64,000 bases of DNA from Streptomyces altiplanensis (GTDB lineage Bacteria > Actinomycetota > Actinomycetes > Streptomycetales > Streptomycetaceae), in assembly GCA_003719395.1 (NCBI GenBank), contig RHMC01000005.1:30468-94467 (forward strand), in the 5' to 3' direction. Below the pieces are notes generated by a model, which saw nothing but the letters and a program-made list of their open reading frames with translations, did no database searches and was not told the origin of the DNA. Each line of letters begins with the position of its first letter. Within the stretch, counting starts at the first letter, position 1. This document shows positions 17,055 through 28,560 of the stretch, one piece after another. The translations under genes were made by a program, and so were the position numbers.

Positions 17055-19127
17055 ATGGCAGACCCCTCCAGCTACCGCCCCAAGCCGGGACAGATCCCCG
17101 ACTCGCCGGGGGTCTACAAATTCCGTGACGAGCACCGCCGGGTGATCTACGTCGGGAAGGCGAAGAGCCTGCGCCCACGCCTCTCCTCGTACTTCCAGGA
17201 CCTGGCCAATCTCCACCCGCGCACCCGCACCATGGTCACCACGGCCGCGTCCGTCGAGTGGACGGTGGTCTCCACGGAGGTCGAGGCGCTCCAGCTGGAG
17301 TACTCCTGGATCAAGGAGTTCGACCCCCGCTTCAACGTCAAGTACCGCGACGACAAGAGCTACCCGTCCCTGGCGGTGACGCTGGGCGAGGAGTTCCCCA
17401 GGGTCCAGGTCATGCGCGGCCCCAAGAAGAAGGGCGTGCGCTATTTCGGCCCGTACGGACACGCCTGGGCGATCCGCGAGACCGTCGACCTGATGCTCCG
17501 CGTCTTTCCCGTGCGCACCTGCTCGGCCGGCGTCTTCAAGAACGCCGCGAGGACCGGCCGCCCCTGCCTCCTCGGCTACATCGGCAAGTGCTCCGCGCCC
17601 TGCGTGGGCCGCGTCACACCCGGGGAACACCGGGAACTGGCCGAGGAGTTCTGCGACTTCATGGCCGGCCGCACCGGCCAGTACCTCAAGCGCCTCGAAC
17701 AGCAGATGCACGAGGCCGCCGAGGACATGGAGTACGAGAAGGCCGCCCGCCTGCGTGACGACATAGGGGCCCTGCGCCGCGCCCTGGAGAAGAACGCGGT
17801 GGTGTTCAACGACGCCACCGACGCCGACCTGATCGCCGTCGCCGAGGACGAGCTGGAAGCGGCCGTCCAGATCTTCCACGTACGCGGCGGCCGGGTCCGC
17901 GGCCAGCGCGGCTGGGTCACCGACAAGGTCGAGGCCGTCGACACCGCGGGCCTCGTCGAGCACGCGCTCCAGCAGCTGTACGGCGAGGAGCAGGGCGACG
18001 CGGTGCCCAAGGAGGTCCTCGTGCCGGCCCTGCCCGAGGACGCCCCTGCGGTCTCCCAGTGGCTCGCCGGGCGGCGCGGTTCGAACGTCTCGCTGCGCAT
18101 CCCGCAGCGCGGCGACAAGAAGGACCTGATGGCGACGGTCCTGCGCAACGCCCAGCAGGCCCTCGTCCTGCACAAGACCAAGCGCGCGTCCGACCTGACC
18201 ACCCGCTCCCGCGCCCTGGAGGAGATCGCCGAGGCGCTCGGACTGGACTCCGCCCCGCTGCGCATCGAGTGCTTCGACATCTCCCACCTCCAGGGCGACG
18301 ACGTGGTGGCCTCCATGGTCGTCTTCGAGGACGGCCTGCCCCGCAAGAGCGAGTACCGCCGCTTCCAGATCAAGAGCTTCGAGGGCCAGGACGACGTCCG
18401 TGCCATGCACGAAGTGCTCACCCGCCGCTTCCGCCGCTACCTCCAGGAGAAGGAGAGGACGGGGGAGTGGACCGAGGAGAGCGGAGCCGAGGAGACCGGG
18501 GCTCTGGAGGTACCCGCCGAGCCGCAGCCGGAGGACGACGGCAGGCCCAGGCGTTTCGCGTACCCGCCGCAGCTCGTCGTCGTCGACGGCGGACAGCCCC
18601 AGGTGGCCGCCGCCCAGCGCGCCCTCGACGAGCTCGGCATCGACGACGTCGCCGTCTGCGGTCTCGCCAAGCGCCTCGAAGAGGTCTGGCTGCCGGGCGA
18701 GGACGACCCGGTGGTCCTGCCCCGCAGCAGCGAAGGGCTCTACCTCCTCCAGCGGGTGCGTGACACGGCCCACGACTTCGCCATCCGCTACCAGCGCACC
18801 AAGCGCGCCAAGCGCTTCAGGGCAGGGCCGCTCGACGCCGTCCCCGGTCTCGGCGAGACGCGCAAGCAGGCCCTGGTCAAGCACTTCGGTTCGGTGAAAA
18901 AGCTCCGGTCCGCGACAATCGACCAGATCTGCGAGGTTCCGGGGATAGGCCGCAAGACGGCCGAGACCGTCGCCGCGTTCCTCGCGCAGGCCGCGCCGGC
19001 CGCGCCCGCCGTGAACACGGCGACAGGAGAGATCATTGAAGACGACGAGGAAACTGTCGAGGAAGTCGCGGACACCGCTGTACACGCGTCCGCGGCCTCC
19101 CCGTCGGAACGGGGGCAGCAGGAATGA
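17055..19127 (+). CDS. uvrC: Excinuclease ABC subunit C
   Basis: Dual-incision nuclease of nucleotide excision repair; 690 residues and intact. It has the N-terminal GIY-YIG nuclease ([20 protein letters not shown], residues ~19-38), the UVR domain that binds UvrB ([20 protein letters not shown], ~215-235), the RNase H-like second nuclease ([38 protein letters not shown]) and tandem helix-hairpin-helix motifs ([34 protein letters not shown]). An acidic insert ([19 protein letters not shown]) sits in the RNase H half. Start ATG 17055 gives [19 protein letters not shown] as in other actinobacteria. Its stop overlaps the rapZ start (ATGA), so it leads the uvrC-rapZ-yvcK-whiA operon. Confidence 0.97.
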   Translation: MADPSSYRPKPGQIPDSPGVYKFRDEHRRVIYVGKAKSLRPRLSSYFQDLANLHPRTRTMVTTAASVEWTVVSTEVEALQLEYSWIKEFDPRFNVKYRDDKSYPSLAVTLGEEFPRVQVMRGPKKKGVRYFGPYGHAWAIRETVDLMLRVFPVRTCSAGVFKNAARTGRPCLLGYIGKCSAPCVGRVTPGEHRELAEEFCDFMAGRTGQYLKRLEQQMHEAAEDMEYEKAARLRDDIGALRRALEKNAVVFNDATDADLIAVAEDELEAAVQIFHVRGGRVRGQRGWVTDKVEAVDTAGLVEHALQQLYGEEQGDAVPKEVLVPALPEDAPAVSQWLAGRRGSNVSLRIPQRGDKKDLMATVLRNAQQALVLHKTKRASDLTTRSRALEEIAEALGLDSAPLRIECFDISHLQGDDVVASMVVFEDGLPRKSEYRRFQIKSFEGQDDVRAMHEVLTRRFRRYLQEKERTGEWTEESGAEETGALEVPAEPQPEDDGRPRRFAYPPQLVVVDGGQPQVAAAQRALDELGIDDVAVCGLAKRLEEVWLPGEDDPVVLPRSSEGLYLLQRVRDTAHDFAIRYQRTKRAKRFRAGPLDAVPGLGETRKQALVKHFGSVKKLRSATIDQICEVPGIGRKTAETVAAFLAQAAPAAPAVNTATGEIIEDDEETVEEVADTAVHASAASPSERGQQE

Positions 19128-20077
19128 CTGAGTACGACGGAGACGGAGCACACGTGAGTACGGGCACGACCGGGGAGACCGGGCAGACCGGGCACAACGG
19201 CGAGGCGAACGAGCCGGCCATCCCCGAGCTGGTGATCATCTCGGGCATGTCGGGAGCGGGCCGCAGTACCGCCGCGAAGTGCCTCGAAGACCTCGGCTGG
19301 TTCGTCGTCGACAACCTGCCGCCCGCGCTGATCCCCACCATGGTGGAGCTCGGCGCCCGCTCGCAGGGCAATGTCGCCCGTATCGCCGTCGTCGTGGACG
19401 TCCGCGGCCGGCGCTTCTTCGACAACCTCCGCGAGTCCCTGGCCGACCTGGACGCCAAGGAGGTCACCCGCCGGATCGTCTTCCTGGAGTCCTCGGACGA
19501 CGCCCTGGTGCGCCGTTTCGAGTCCGTACGCCGCCCCCACCCGCTGCAGGGCGACGGCAGGATCACCGACGGCATCGCGGCCGAGCGCGACCTGCTGCGC
19601 GAGCTGCGCGGCGACGCCGACCTGGTCATCGACACCTCCAGCCTCAACGTCCACGAACTGCGCGCCAAGATGGACGCCCAGTTCGCGGGCGACGACGAGC
19701 CGCAGCTGCGCGCCACGGTCATGTCCTTCGGATACAAGTACGGCCTGCCGGTCGACGCCGACCTCGTCGTCGACTGCCGCTTCCTGCCGAACCCTCACTG
19801 GGTCCCGGAGCTCCGTCCCTTCACCGGCCTCAACGAGGAGGTCTCCGGCTACGTCTTCAACCAGCCGGGCGCCAAGGAGTTCCTCGACCAGTACACCGAG
19901 CTGCTCCAGCTCATCGCCGCCGGCTACCGTCGTGAGGGCAAGCGTTACGTCACCATCGCCGTCGGCTGTACGGGAGGCAAGCACCGCAGCGTCGCCATGT
20001 CCGAGAAGCTGGCCGCCCGCCTCTCCTCCGAAGGCGTCGAGACCGTCCTCGTCCACCGGGACATGGGGCGCGAGTGA
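19124..20077 (+). CDS. rapZ: RapZ/YvcJ-family nucleotide-binding protein
   Basis: A 317-residue P-loop protein. In enterobacteria RapZ is the RNA adaptor that controls glucosamine-6-phosphate synthase; in Gram-positives (YvcJ) the role is less clear. The N-terminal P-loop reads GMSGAGRST with Arg in place of the usual Lys, followed by [14 protein letters not shown]; the C-terminal domain contains [20 protein letters not shown], the basic/glycine segment [20 protein letters not shown] and VHRDMGRE. A ~30-residue Gly/Thr-rich N-terminal extension precedes the P-loop. Its ATG overlaps the uvrC stop and its own stop overlaps the yvcK GTG, so these genes are translationally coupled. Intact. Confidence 0.95.
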   Translation: MTEYDGDGAHVSTGTTGETGQTGHNGEANEPAIPELVIISGMSGAGRSTAAKCLEDLGWFVVDNLPPALIPTMVELGARSQGNVARIAVVVDVRGRRFFDNLRESLADLDAKEVTRRIVFLESSDDALVRRFESVRRPHPLQGDGRITDGIAAERDLLRELRGDADLVIDTSSLNVHELRAKMDAQFAGDDEPQLRATVMSFGYKYGLPVDADLVVDCRFLPNPHWVPELRPFTGLNEEVSGYVFNQPGAKEFLDQYTELLQLIAAGYRREGKRYVTIAVGCTGGKHRSVAMSEKLAARLSSEGVETVLVHRDMGRE

Positions 20078-21110
20078 CCGGACGCAATTTCCGCCTGCGC
20101 CGGCTGCGTGGCAGCGATGCCGCGCGGCCGTTGCGCAAACGCGGCGCCCAGCCCAAAGTCGTCGCCCTCGGCGGCGGCATGGGGCTTTCCGCGTCGCTCA
20201 CGGCGCTGCGCCGCATCACCGGCGACCTGACCGCGGTGGTCACGGTCGCCGACGACGGCGGCTCCAGCGGGCGGCTCCGCGACGAGCTGGGCGTACTGCC
20301 GCCGGGTGACCTGCGCAAGGCGCTCGGCCGCGCTGTGCGGGGACGACGACTGGGGTCAGACCTGGTCGCGCGTCATCCAGCACCGCTTCTCCAGCCGCGG
20401 CGACCTGCACGACCACGCCGTCGGCAATCTGCTGATCGTCGCTCTGTGGGAGCAGCTCGGCGACCATGTCCAGGCCCTCGACCTGGTCGGCAAGCTGCTC
20501 GGCGCGCACGGCCGGGTGCTGCCCATGTCCGCCGTGCCGCTGGAGCTCCAGGCGCTCGTACGGGGGCACGACCCCCGGCGCCCCGACGAGGTGGACACGA
20601 TCCGCGGCCAGGCGGACCGTGGCGCTCACCCCCGGCGAGGTGCAGTCCGTGCACCTGGTCCCGCAGGGCCCGCCGGCCGTCCCGGAGGCCGTCGCCGCCG
20701 TCCGCGACGCGGACTGGGTGGTGCTCGGCCCCGGCTCCTGGTTCTCCTCGGTGATCCCGCACCTCCTGGTGCCCGAGCTGCTCGACGCCCTCGTCGAGAC
20801 GCGGGCCCGCCGGGTCCTGTCGCTCAATCTCGCGCCGCAACCCGGAGAAACCGATGGCTTCTCTCCGCAGCGTCATTTGGAGGTTTTGGGACGACACGCC
20901 CCTAAACTCGCCCTGGACGTGGTGTTGGCCGACGAGGCTGCCGTGCCCGATCGCGAGTCTCTCGCCGATGCCGCCAAGCGGTTCGGAGCCGCGGTCGAGC
21001 TGGCGCCGGTCGCCGCGCCCGACGGTTCCCCGGTCCACGATCCGGAGCTGTTGGCCGCCGCGTACGACCGTATTTTTCGGATGCATGGAAGGATCGGCCC
21101 ATGGCGATGA
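20074..21110 (+). CDS. yvcK: YvcK/CuvA-family gluconeogenesis and cell-shape factor (two frameshifts)
   Basis: A ~345-residue UDP-sugar-binding protein of the CofD-like fold needed for growth on gluconeogenic carbon and for cell-wall control. The start (GTG 20074, overlapping the rapZ stop) is followed by [20 protein letters not shown] and [20 protein letters not shown], the nucleotide-binding core. The frame slips near 20325 (an extra base gives GRAVRG where [20 protein letters not shown] is expected) and again near 20620 before [20 protein letters not shown]. The rest, [19 protein letters not shown] and the end [15 protein letters not shown], is conserved. Overlaps the whiA start by 10 nt. 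The two slips are probably sequence errors. Confidence 0.9.
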
Positions 21111-22087
21111 CGGCAGCGGTGAAGGACGAAATCTCCCGGCTCCCCGTCACCCGGACCTGCTGCAGGAAGGCGGAGGTCTCGGCGATTCTTCGGTTCGCGG
21201 GCGGGCTGCACCTGGTGAGCGGCCGGATTGTGATCGAGGCGGAGCTGGACGTGAGCTTCGCCGCCCGAAGACTCAAGAAGGACATTCTTGAGATTTTCGG
21301 ACACCACTCGGAGCTGGTGGTGATGGCGCCGAGCGGACTGCGCCGCGGTTCCCGCTATCTCGTACGGGTGGTGGCGGGCGGCGACCAGCTGGCGCGCCAG
21401 ACCGGCCTGGTCGACGGCCGCGGCCGGCCCATCCGCGGGCTGCCCCCGCAGGTCGTCTCCGGCGCACGTGCGACGCCGAGCGCCTGGCGCGGCGCGTTCC
21501 TCGCCCACGGCTCGCTCACCGAGCCCGGCCGTTCCTCCTCGCTGGAGGTCACCTGCCCGGGGCCCGAGGCCGCTCTCGCCCTGGTCGGTGCCGCCCGCAG
21601 GCTCTCCATCGGGGCCAAGGCGCGCGAGGTGCGCGGCGTGGACCGCGTCGTCGTACGGGACGGGGACGCGATCGGTGCCCTGCTGACCCGCCTCGGCGCG
21701 CACGAGTCCGTGCTGGCCTGGGAGGAGCGGCGGATGCGCCGCGAGGTCCGCGCCACCGCCAACCGCCTGGCCAACTTCGACGACGCGAACCTGCGCCGCT
21801 CCGCGCGGGCCGCGGTCGCCGCGGGGGCCCGGGTGGGGCGTGCGCTGGAGATCCTCGGCGATGAGGTGCCCGAGCACCTCGCCGCCGCCGGGCGGCTGCG
21901 CATGGACCACAAGCAGGCATCTCTGGAGGAGCTGGGCGCGCTGGCCGACCCGCCGCTGACGAAGGACGCGGTCGCCGGCCGGATCCGCCGTCTGCTGGCC
22001 ATGGCCGACAAGCGGGCCCAGGACCTCGGCATCCCCGGCACGGAGTCCACGATCACCGAGGAAATGGCCGACGGGCTGATCGGCTGA
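21101..22087 (+). CDS. whiA: Sporulation transcription factor WhiA
   Basis: 328-residue DNA-binding protein that with WhiB switches aerial hyphae to sporulation septation. It has the LAGLIDADG homing-endonuclease-like N-terminal fold ([36 protein letters not shown]) and the C-terminal helix-turn-helix ([20 protein letters not shown] followed by [17 protein letters not shown]). ATG 21101 has AAGGA 8 nt upstream; ATG 21107 is the alternative. The segment ARATPSAW (around residues 124-131) looks out of frame: shifting one base reads TCDAE, as I recall from other WhiA proteins, which suggests two compensating indels near 21465-21485. The gene ends the uvrC-rapZ-yvcK-whiA operon before a U-tailed terminator. 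Confidence 0.96.
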   Translation: MAMTAAVKDEISRLPVTRTCCRKAEVSAILRFAGGLHLVSGRIVIEAELDVSFAARRLKKDILEIFGHHSELVVMAPSGLRRGSRYLVRVVAGGDQLARQTGLVDGRGRPIRGLPPQVVSGARATPSAWRGAFLAHGSLTEPGRSSSLEVTCPGPEAALALVGAARRLSIGAKAREVRGVDRVVVRDGDAIGALLTRLGAHESVLAWEERRMRREVRATANRLANFDDANLRRSARAAVAAGARVGRALEILGDEVPEHLAAAGRLRMDHKQASLEELGALADPPLTKDAVAGRIRRLLAMADKRAQDLGIPGTESTITEEMADGLIG

Positions 22088-22107
22088 CCGCTCCCACCGT
22101 ACGACTG

Positions 22108-22147
22108 GCCGCTGCCGGTGCCCCCGCGGGTGCCGACAGCGGCTTTT
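22108..22147 (+). terminator. Rho-independent terminator after whiA
   Basis: The outer stem GCCGCTG (22108-22114) pairs with CAGCGGC (22137-22143), with an inner GC-rich helix between, followed directly by TTTT (22144-22147). It ends the uvrC-rapZ-yvcK-whiA operon. Confidence 0.7.
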
Positions 22148-22165
22148 CGCACCCCTGACGCGCTA

Positions 22166-22189
22166 TTGACATGACCATGGACTGTCATG
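22166..22189 (+). promoter_or_regulatory. TTGACA -35 box overlapping a perfect inverted repeat, upstream of the carboxypeptidase gene
   Basis: A consensus -35 TTGACA is at 22166-22171. CATGAC (22170-22175) and GTCATG (22184-22189) form a perfect 6-bp inverted repeat with an 8-nt gap, overlapping the -35 box and spacer. No convincing -10 is visible (best CAGCCT-like match at 22189). The repeat is a candidate operator controlling the secreted carboxypeptidase. Confidence 0.45.
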
Positions 22190-22237
22190 AGCCTGGCGCT
22201 TGTTCACTTACGTGGCAGACAACAGCAAAGGTGGCTC

Positions 22238-25225
22238 ATGAGACGCAGAGCGAGATCGATCCTCGCAGCGGGCGCGTTGCTGCTCGGCGGTGTGGTGGCG
22301 GCACCCGTCGCCCAGGCGGAGGGGGCGGGGAGCGCCGGACCGGGAGGCACCGGAGCGGACAGCGCCGACATGGGCGCCGACGCCGTCAAGGTGTTCAACG
22401 CGGACGTCACCAGGGAGCAGATCCCCCTGCTCCTGGCGGCCGGGCAGGATGCCCACGAGATGGGCGAACGGGCGCCGGAGAAGGGCACGGCGCGCGTCGA
22501 GCTCTTCCTCACCGACGCCCAGGCCGAGGACCTGGCCGCCAAGGGCGTCAGGAACCTCACCGAGCGCAAGGTCTCGGCGAAGACGCAGTCGCGCCTCGCC
22601 GCCGCCGGGGACGGCGTCTACCGCCCGTACAGCGGCAAGGGCAATCTCCAGGAGGAGATCGTCAGGACGGGGCAGGCGCATCCGGACCTCACCAAGGTCG
22701 TCTCCATCGGCAAGACCCTCCAGGGCAAGGACATCCTCGCCCTCAAGCTCACCAAGGGCGCGAAGAAGACCAAGGACGGCGCCAAGCCCTCCGTGCTGTA
22801 CCTGTCCAACCAGCACGCCCGCGAGTGGATCACCCCGGAGATGACCCGGCGGCTGATGCACCACTACCTGGACCGGTACGGCAAGGACCGCCGCATCACG
22901 AAGATCGTGGACTCCACCGAGCTGTGGTTCGTGCTCTCCGCCAACCCGGACGGCTACGACTGGACCCACGACCCGGACGGCGACCGCCTGTGGCGCAAGA
23001 ACATGCGCGACATCGACGCCGACGGCAAGTACACCGCGAGCGACGGCGTCGACCTCAACCGCAACTTCGCGTACAAGTGGGGCTACGACAACGAGGGCTC
23101 CTCGCCGAACCCCGCCAGCGCCACCTACCGCGGCGCGTCCCCCATGTCCGAGCCCGAGACCCGGGTGCTCGACCGCTTCCAGAAGCGCATCGGTTTCGAG
23201 TACGGCATCAACTACCACTCCGCCGCCGAGCTGATCCTCTACGGCGTCGGCTGGCAGGTCGCCACCCCGACCCCCGACGACGTGCTTTACAGGGCGCTCG
23301 CGGGCACGCCCGAGAAGCCGGCCGTTCCCGGGTACCACCCGCAGGTCTCCTCCGAGCTCTACACCACCAACGGCGAGGCCGACGGACACGCGGCCAACGT
23401 CAACGGCACGATGATGTTCACCCCGGAGATGACCACCTGCCAGACGGCGTCGAACATCGACCCCGGCGACCAGTGGAAGCCGGAGGACTGCCAGTCCGGC
23501 TTCAACTTCCCCGACGACGAGAAACTGATCCAGGCGGAGTTCGCCAAGAACGTCCCCTTCGCCCTCTCCGTCGCGGAGACCGCCGCCCACCCCGACCGGC
23601 CGTCCTCGTCCGTCGGCATGGCCGCCCCCGACTTCACGCCTGACACCTTCACGACCTCCTACGCGGCGCGCGGCGGTGACCAGCAGGTCGCCGTCACGGC
23701 CCGCAAGTCCGTACGCGGCAAGGAACTCAACTACCGCGTCAACGGAGGCCGTACGCACGACGAGGACCTGGAGCGCTGGAAGGGCGGCGAGACGTACGGC
23801 GGCGAGGACAACCTCTGGTTCGACGAGTACCGCGCGGAGGTCGAGGACGCCGGACCGGGCGACAAGGTGGAGGTCTGGTTCACGGGCCGCACCAAGGCGG
23901 GCAAGCGCACCTCCAGCGAGCACTTCACGTACACGGTCGCCGAGCGTTCCCGCGCGGACACCCTGGTGATCGCCGAAGAGGGCGCGCCCGCGCAGCACGC
24001 CCAGAAGTACGTCGACGCCCTCAGGGCGAACGGCCGCACCGCCGCCGTCTGGGACGTCGCCACCCGGGGCGCACCGCACGCCCTCGGCGTCCTCTCCCAC
24101 TTCCGCACCGCTGTCCACTACACCGGCGCCAAGGCGCCCACCGGCCCCACCCAGACGGCCGTACGCGCCTTCCTCAACGAGGGCGGCAAGCTGATCGAGG
24201 CCGGTGAGATGGCGGGCGGCAACGCGGTCGTCGGCCCGGCCGTCACCGACGACTTCAGCCAGTACTACCTCGGTGCCTACGGACGTACGAACGCCGGCGG
24301 TGCCACCGGGTTCACCGGCGCGGGGCCGCTTGCGGGAACGGCCGGACCGCTCACGGGAGCGCCCGGAAACCCGCTGGACGCGGCGGGCGCGTACACCGTC
24401 ACCTCGGACACGCTGCCGGCGGAGCGGTTCCCGCAGTTCCGGAGCGCGCAGGCGGGCCGGTACGACGGGATCACCAACCCGTACGCCCCGCACATGGGCC
24501 AGTGGATGGCGGCCGCCGCGCACGAGGACGGCGACTGGAAGCGCCTCGCCCGTACGGTCGACCTCACCGCGGTGAGCGCCGCCGACAAGCCGCAGCTGCG
24601 TCTCGCCCTCAACTGGAACACCGAGAACGCCTACGATCACGCGGCCCTGGAGGCGCACACCGAGGGAGCCGAGGACTGGACGACGCTCCCCGAGGAGGGC
24701 GGCGCCACCAGGACCGCCGTCCCGGCCGAGTGCGAGCAGGGCTACTTCATCAACGGCCACCCCTTCCTGCGGCACTACCTCACCCTGGAGGCGGGCGGCT
24801 GCCGGGCGACCGGCACCACCGGCGCGTGGAACAGCTTCACCGGCTCGTCCGGCGGCTGGAAGCAGGTCTCCTTCGACCTCAGCGCCTACGCGGGCAAGAA
24901 GGTCGAGCTGGCGCTCAGCTCCATCACCGACCCCGGCAGCGGCGGCCGCGGCGTCTTCGTGGACGACGCGCGGCTGACCGTCGGAGGGGCCGACAAGGAG
25001 AGCGAGGGCTTCGAGACCTCGCTCGGCGCCTGGACGGCCCCCGGGGCCCCGGCCGGAAGTCCCGCCGTCGGGGGCGACTGGGCCAGGTCGGGTGAGCTGT
25101 TCAAGTCCTATGCGGCAGTCACTACACGTGACACCGTTCTGTTCGGGTTCGGCCTGGAACACGTGCCGGACGCCGCGGAGCGGACCGCACTGCTGGGCAA
25201 GGCGCTCGGTTCGCTGCGGCGCTGA
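22238..25225 (+). CDS. Secreted M14-family zinc carboxypeptidase, large form
   Basis: A 995-residue extracellular peptidase that removes C-terminal residues from peptides. A Sec signal (RRRARSILAAGALLLGGVV, AAPVAQA) is followed by a propeptide-like region to ~135, then the M14 catalytic domain: zinc ligands His193 and Glu196 in QHAREW, His327 in NYHSAAE, Asn/Arg substrate motif VDLNRNF, and catalytic Glu447 in SVAETA. The last ~500 residues hold beta-rich accessory regions, including a ThuA/glutamine-amidotransferase-like stretch (VWDVATRGAPHALGVLSHFR) and an immune-inhibitor-like C-terminal jelly roll (GGWKQVSFDLSAYAGKKVEL, FVDDARLTVGG). ATG 22238 is chosen because AAAGG is 7 nt upstream and the signal peptide begins there. 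Confidence 0.93.
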   Translation: MRRRARSILAAGALLLGGVVAAPVAQAEGAGSAGPGGTGADSADMGADAVKVFNADVTREQIPLLLAAGQDAHEMGERAPEKGTARVELFLTDAQAEDLAAKGVRNLTERKVSAKTQSRLAAAGDGVYRPYSGKGNLQEEIVRTGQAHPDLTKVVSIGKTLQGKDILALKLTKGAKKTKDGAKPSVLYLSNQHAREWITPEMTRRLMHHYLDRYGKDRRITKIVDSTELWFVLSANPDGYDWTHDPDGDRLWRKNMRDIDADGKYTASDGVDLNRNFAYKWGYDNEGSSPNPASATYRGASPMSEPETRVLDRFQKRIGFEYGINYHSAAELILYGVGWQVATPTPDDVLYRALAGTPEKPAVPGYHPQVSSELYTTNGEADGHAANVNGTMMFTPEMTTCQTASNIDPGDQWKPEDCQSGFNFPDDEKLIQAEFAKNVPFALSVAETAAHPDRPSSSVGMAAPDFTPDTFTTSYAARGGDQQVAVTARKSVRGKELNYRVNGGRTHDEDLERWKGGETYGGEDNLWFDEYRAEVEDAGPGDKVEVWFTGRTKAGKRTSSEHFTYTVAERSRADTLVIAEEGAPAQHAQKYVDALRANGRTAAVWDVATRGAPHALGVLSHFRTAVHYTGAKAPTGPTQTAVRAFLNEGGKLIEAGEMAGGNAVVGPAVTDDFSQYYLGAYGRTNAGGATGFTGAGPLAGTAGPLTGAPGNPLDAAGAYTVTSDTLPAERFPQFRSAQAGRYDGITNPYAPHMGQWMAAAAHEDGDWKRLARTVDLTAVSAADKPQLRLALNWNTENAYDHAALEAHTEGAEDWTTLPEEGGATRTAVPAECEQGYFINGHPFLRHYLTLEAGGCRATGTTGAWNSFTGSSGGWKQVSFDLSAYAGKKVELALSSITDPGSGGRGVFVDDARLTVGGADKESEGFETSLGAWTAPGAPAGSPAVGGDWARSGELFKSYAAVTTRDTVLFGFGLEHVPDAAERTALLGKALGSLRR

Positions 25226-25235
25226 CTCTGCGTAA

Positions 25236-26429
<1,194 letters not shown>

Positions 26430-26457
26430 TCCGTCCGGCAGGCACCTCGATGTGAGC

Positions 26458-26509
26458 ACAGGGCTCGGCCAGCGCAACGCGGCGCTGGCCGGGCCCTGTC
26501 ACGTGTTTT
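26458..26509 (+). terminator. Hairpin with T-run between gap and pgk (possible attenuator)
   Basis: ACAGGGC (26458-26464) pairs with GCCCTGT (26493-26499) and GGCCAGCGC (26467-26475) with GCGCTGGCC (26482-26490), separated by a 2x2 internal loop, giving a 16-bp stem. CACGTG and then TTTT (26505-26508) follow. pgk has no obvious promoter of its own, so this looks like a partial terminator setting the gap:pgk ratio, or an RNA stabiliser. Confidence 0.6.
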
Positions 26510-26533
26510 GTCTCCCAAGGAGTCCAGTAACAG

Positions 26534-27745
26534 ATGAAGACGATCGACGAACTTCTCGCCGAAGGGGTCGAGGGCAAGCGGGTATTCGTCCGCGCCGACC
26601 TCAACGTGCCGCTCGACGGCACCACCATCACCGACGACGGCCGCATCCGCGCCGTCCAGCCGACGATCGAGAAGCTCGCCGCCGCGGGCGCCCGCGTCGA
26701 CGTCGCCTCGCACCTGGGCCGCCCCCAGGGCGCCCCGGAGCCGGCCTTCTCGCTCGCCCCCGCCGCCGCGCGCCTCGGTGAACTCCTCGGCACCGAGGTC
26801 GCCTTCGCGACCGACACGGTCGGCGAGTCCGCCAAGGCCGTCGTCGCGGGCCTCGGCAACGGCAAGGTTGCCGTCATCGAGAACCTCCGCTTCAACGCCG
26901 GCGAGACCTCGAAGGACGACGCCGAGCGCGGCGCCTTCGCGGACCGGCTGGCCGAGCTGGCCGATGTGTACGTCGGCGACGGCTTCGGCGCCGTGCACCG
27001 CAGGCACGCCTCGGTCTACGACCTCCCGGCCCGGCTCCCGCACGTCGCCGGCGGCCTCATCGCCACCGAGGTCGGCGTCCTGAAGAAGCTCACGGAGGAC
27101 GTCGAGCGGCCGTACGTCGTGGTCCTCGGCGGCGCCAAGGTCTCCGACAAGCTCGGCGTGATCGACCACCTGCTGGAGAAGGCCGACCGCATCCTGGTCG
27201 GCGGCGGCATGGCGTACACCTTCCTCAAGGCCCAGGGCCACGAGGTCGGCATCTCGCTGCTCCAGGCCGACCAGATCCCGACGGTTCTGGAGTACCTGGA
27301 GCGGGCCGAGGCCAAGGGCGTGGAGTTCGTGCTCCCCGTCGACGTACTGGTCTCGGCCGAATTCCCGGACCTCAAGACGAAGGCTCCGGCGAACCCGACG
27401 ACGGTCGCCGCGGACGCCATCCCGGCCGACCAGGAGGGTCTGGACATCGGTCCCGAGACCCGCAAGCTGTACGCATCGAAGCTCGCCGACGCGGCCACCG
27501 TCTTCTGGAACGGTCCGATGGGCGTCTTCGAGCACCCCGACTACGCTGAGGGCACCAAGGCGGTCGCCCAGGCCCTCGTCGACAGCCCCGCCTTCACGGT
27601 GGTCGGTGGTGGTGACTCCGCCGCCGCCGTCCGCATCCTGGGCTTCGACGAGAACGCATTCGGCCACATCTCGACCGGTGGCGGCGCCAGCCTCGAATAC
27701 CTCGAGGGCAAGACGCTTCCCGGCCTCGCCGCACTGGAGGACTGA
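26534..27745 (+). CDS. pgk: Phosphoglycerate kinase
   Basis: 403-residue monomeric kinase that makes ATP from 1,3-bisphosphoglycerate. It begins KTIDELLAEGVEGKRVFVRA and DLNVPLD (PGK signature, substrate-binding Arg), has SHLGRPQG, ENLRFNAGE, DGFGAVHRRHASV, the hinge and nucleotide site LGGAKVSDKLGVIDHLL, FWNGPMGVFE, and the ATP-binding GGGDSAAAV and STGGGASLEYLEG. ATG 26534 follows CCCAAGGAG by about 9 nt. Intact, full length, and 6 nt upstream of tpiA. Confidence 0.98.
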   Translation: MKTIDELLAEGVEGKRVFVRADLNVPLDGTTITDDGRIRAVQPTIEKLAAAGARVDVASHLGRPQGAPEPAFSLAPAAARLGELLGTEVAFATDTVGESAKAVVAGLGNGKVAVIENLRFNAGETSKDDAERGAFADRLAELADVYVGDGFGAVHRRHASVYDLPARLPHVAGGLIATEVGVLKKLTEDVERPYVVVLGGAKVSDKLGVIDHLLEKADRILVGGGMAYTFLKAQGHEVGISLLQADQIPTVLEYLERAEAKGVEFVLPVDVLVSAEFPDLKTKAPANPTTVAADAIPADQEGLDIGPETRKLYASKLADAATVFWNGPMGVFEHPDYAEGTKAVAQALVDSPAFTVVGGGDSAAAVRILGFDENAFGHISTGGGASLEYLEGKTLPGLAALED

Positions 27746-27751
27746 CTCTTC

Positions 27752-28528
27752 ATGACCACCCGCACCCCGCTGATGGCGGGCAACTGGAAGATGAACCTCA
27801 ACCACCTCGAGGCCATCGCGCACGTCCAGAAGCTCGCCTTCGCGCTCACCGACAAGGACTACGACTCCGTAGAGGTCGCGGTCCTGCCCCCCTTCACGGA
27901 CCTGCGGTCCGTGCAGACGCTGGTGGACGCCGACAAGCTCAAGATCAAGTACGGCGCCCAGGACATCTCGGCGCACGACTCCGGCGCGTACACCGGTGAG
28001 ATCTCGGGCGTGATGCTCGCCAAGCTCAAGTGCGCGTACGTCGCCGTCGGGCACTCCGAGCGCCGGCAGTACCACAACGAGACCGACGAGGTCTGCAACG
28101 CCAAGGTGAAGGCCGCGTACAAGCACGGTCTGACCCCGATCCTGTGCGTCGGCGAGGGTCTCGACATCCGCAAGGCGGGCAACCAGGTCGCGCACACGCT
28201 CGCCCAGCTCGACGGCGGCCTCAAGGACGTCCCGGCCGAGCAGGCCGAGTCCGTCGTGATCGCGTACGAGCCGGTGTGGGCCATCGGTACCGGCGAGGTC
28301 GCCACCCCCGAGGACGCGCAGGAGGTCTGCGGAGCGATCCGCGGCCGTCTCGCGGAGCTGTACTCGCAGGAGCTGGCCGACAAGGTCCGCATCCAGTACG
28401 GCGGCTCGGTCAAGTCCGGGAACGTCGCCGCGATCATGGCGCAGCCGGATGTCGACGGGGCCCTGGTGGGCGGCGCGGCGCTGGACTCCGACGAGTTCGT
28501 CAAGATCATTCGGTTCCGCGACCAGTGA
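27752..28528 (+). CDS. tpiA: Triosephosphate isomerase
   Basis: 258-residue TIM-barrel enzyme interconverting dihydroxyacetone phosphate and glyceraldehyde-3-phosphate. Catalytic residues are all present: Lys13 in GNWKMN, His101 in GHSERR and Glu173 in [11 protein letters not shown]; the phosphate-binding loop [10 protein letters not shown] and GALVGGAAL complete the site. It starts 6 nt after pgk and is clearly co-transcribed with it. A hairpin at 28561-28600 separates it from secG. Confidence 0.98.
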   Translation: MTTRTPLMAGNWKMNLNHLEAIAHVQKLAFALTDKDYDSVEVAVLPPFTDLRSVQTLVDADKLKIKYGAQDISAHDSGAYTGEISGVMLAKLKCAYVAVGHSERRQYHNETDEVCNAKVKAAYKHGLTPILCVGEGLDIRKAGNQVAHTLAQLDGGLKDVPAEQAESVVIAYEPVWAIGTGEVATPEDAQEVCGAIRGRLAELYSQELADKVRIQYGGSVKSGNVAAIMAQPDVDGALVGGAALDSDEFVKIIRFRDQ

Positions 28529-28560
28529 GTAGGCCGTAGGGCCGATCCGTCGTACCCTGG

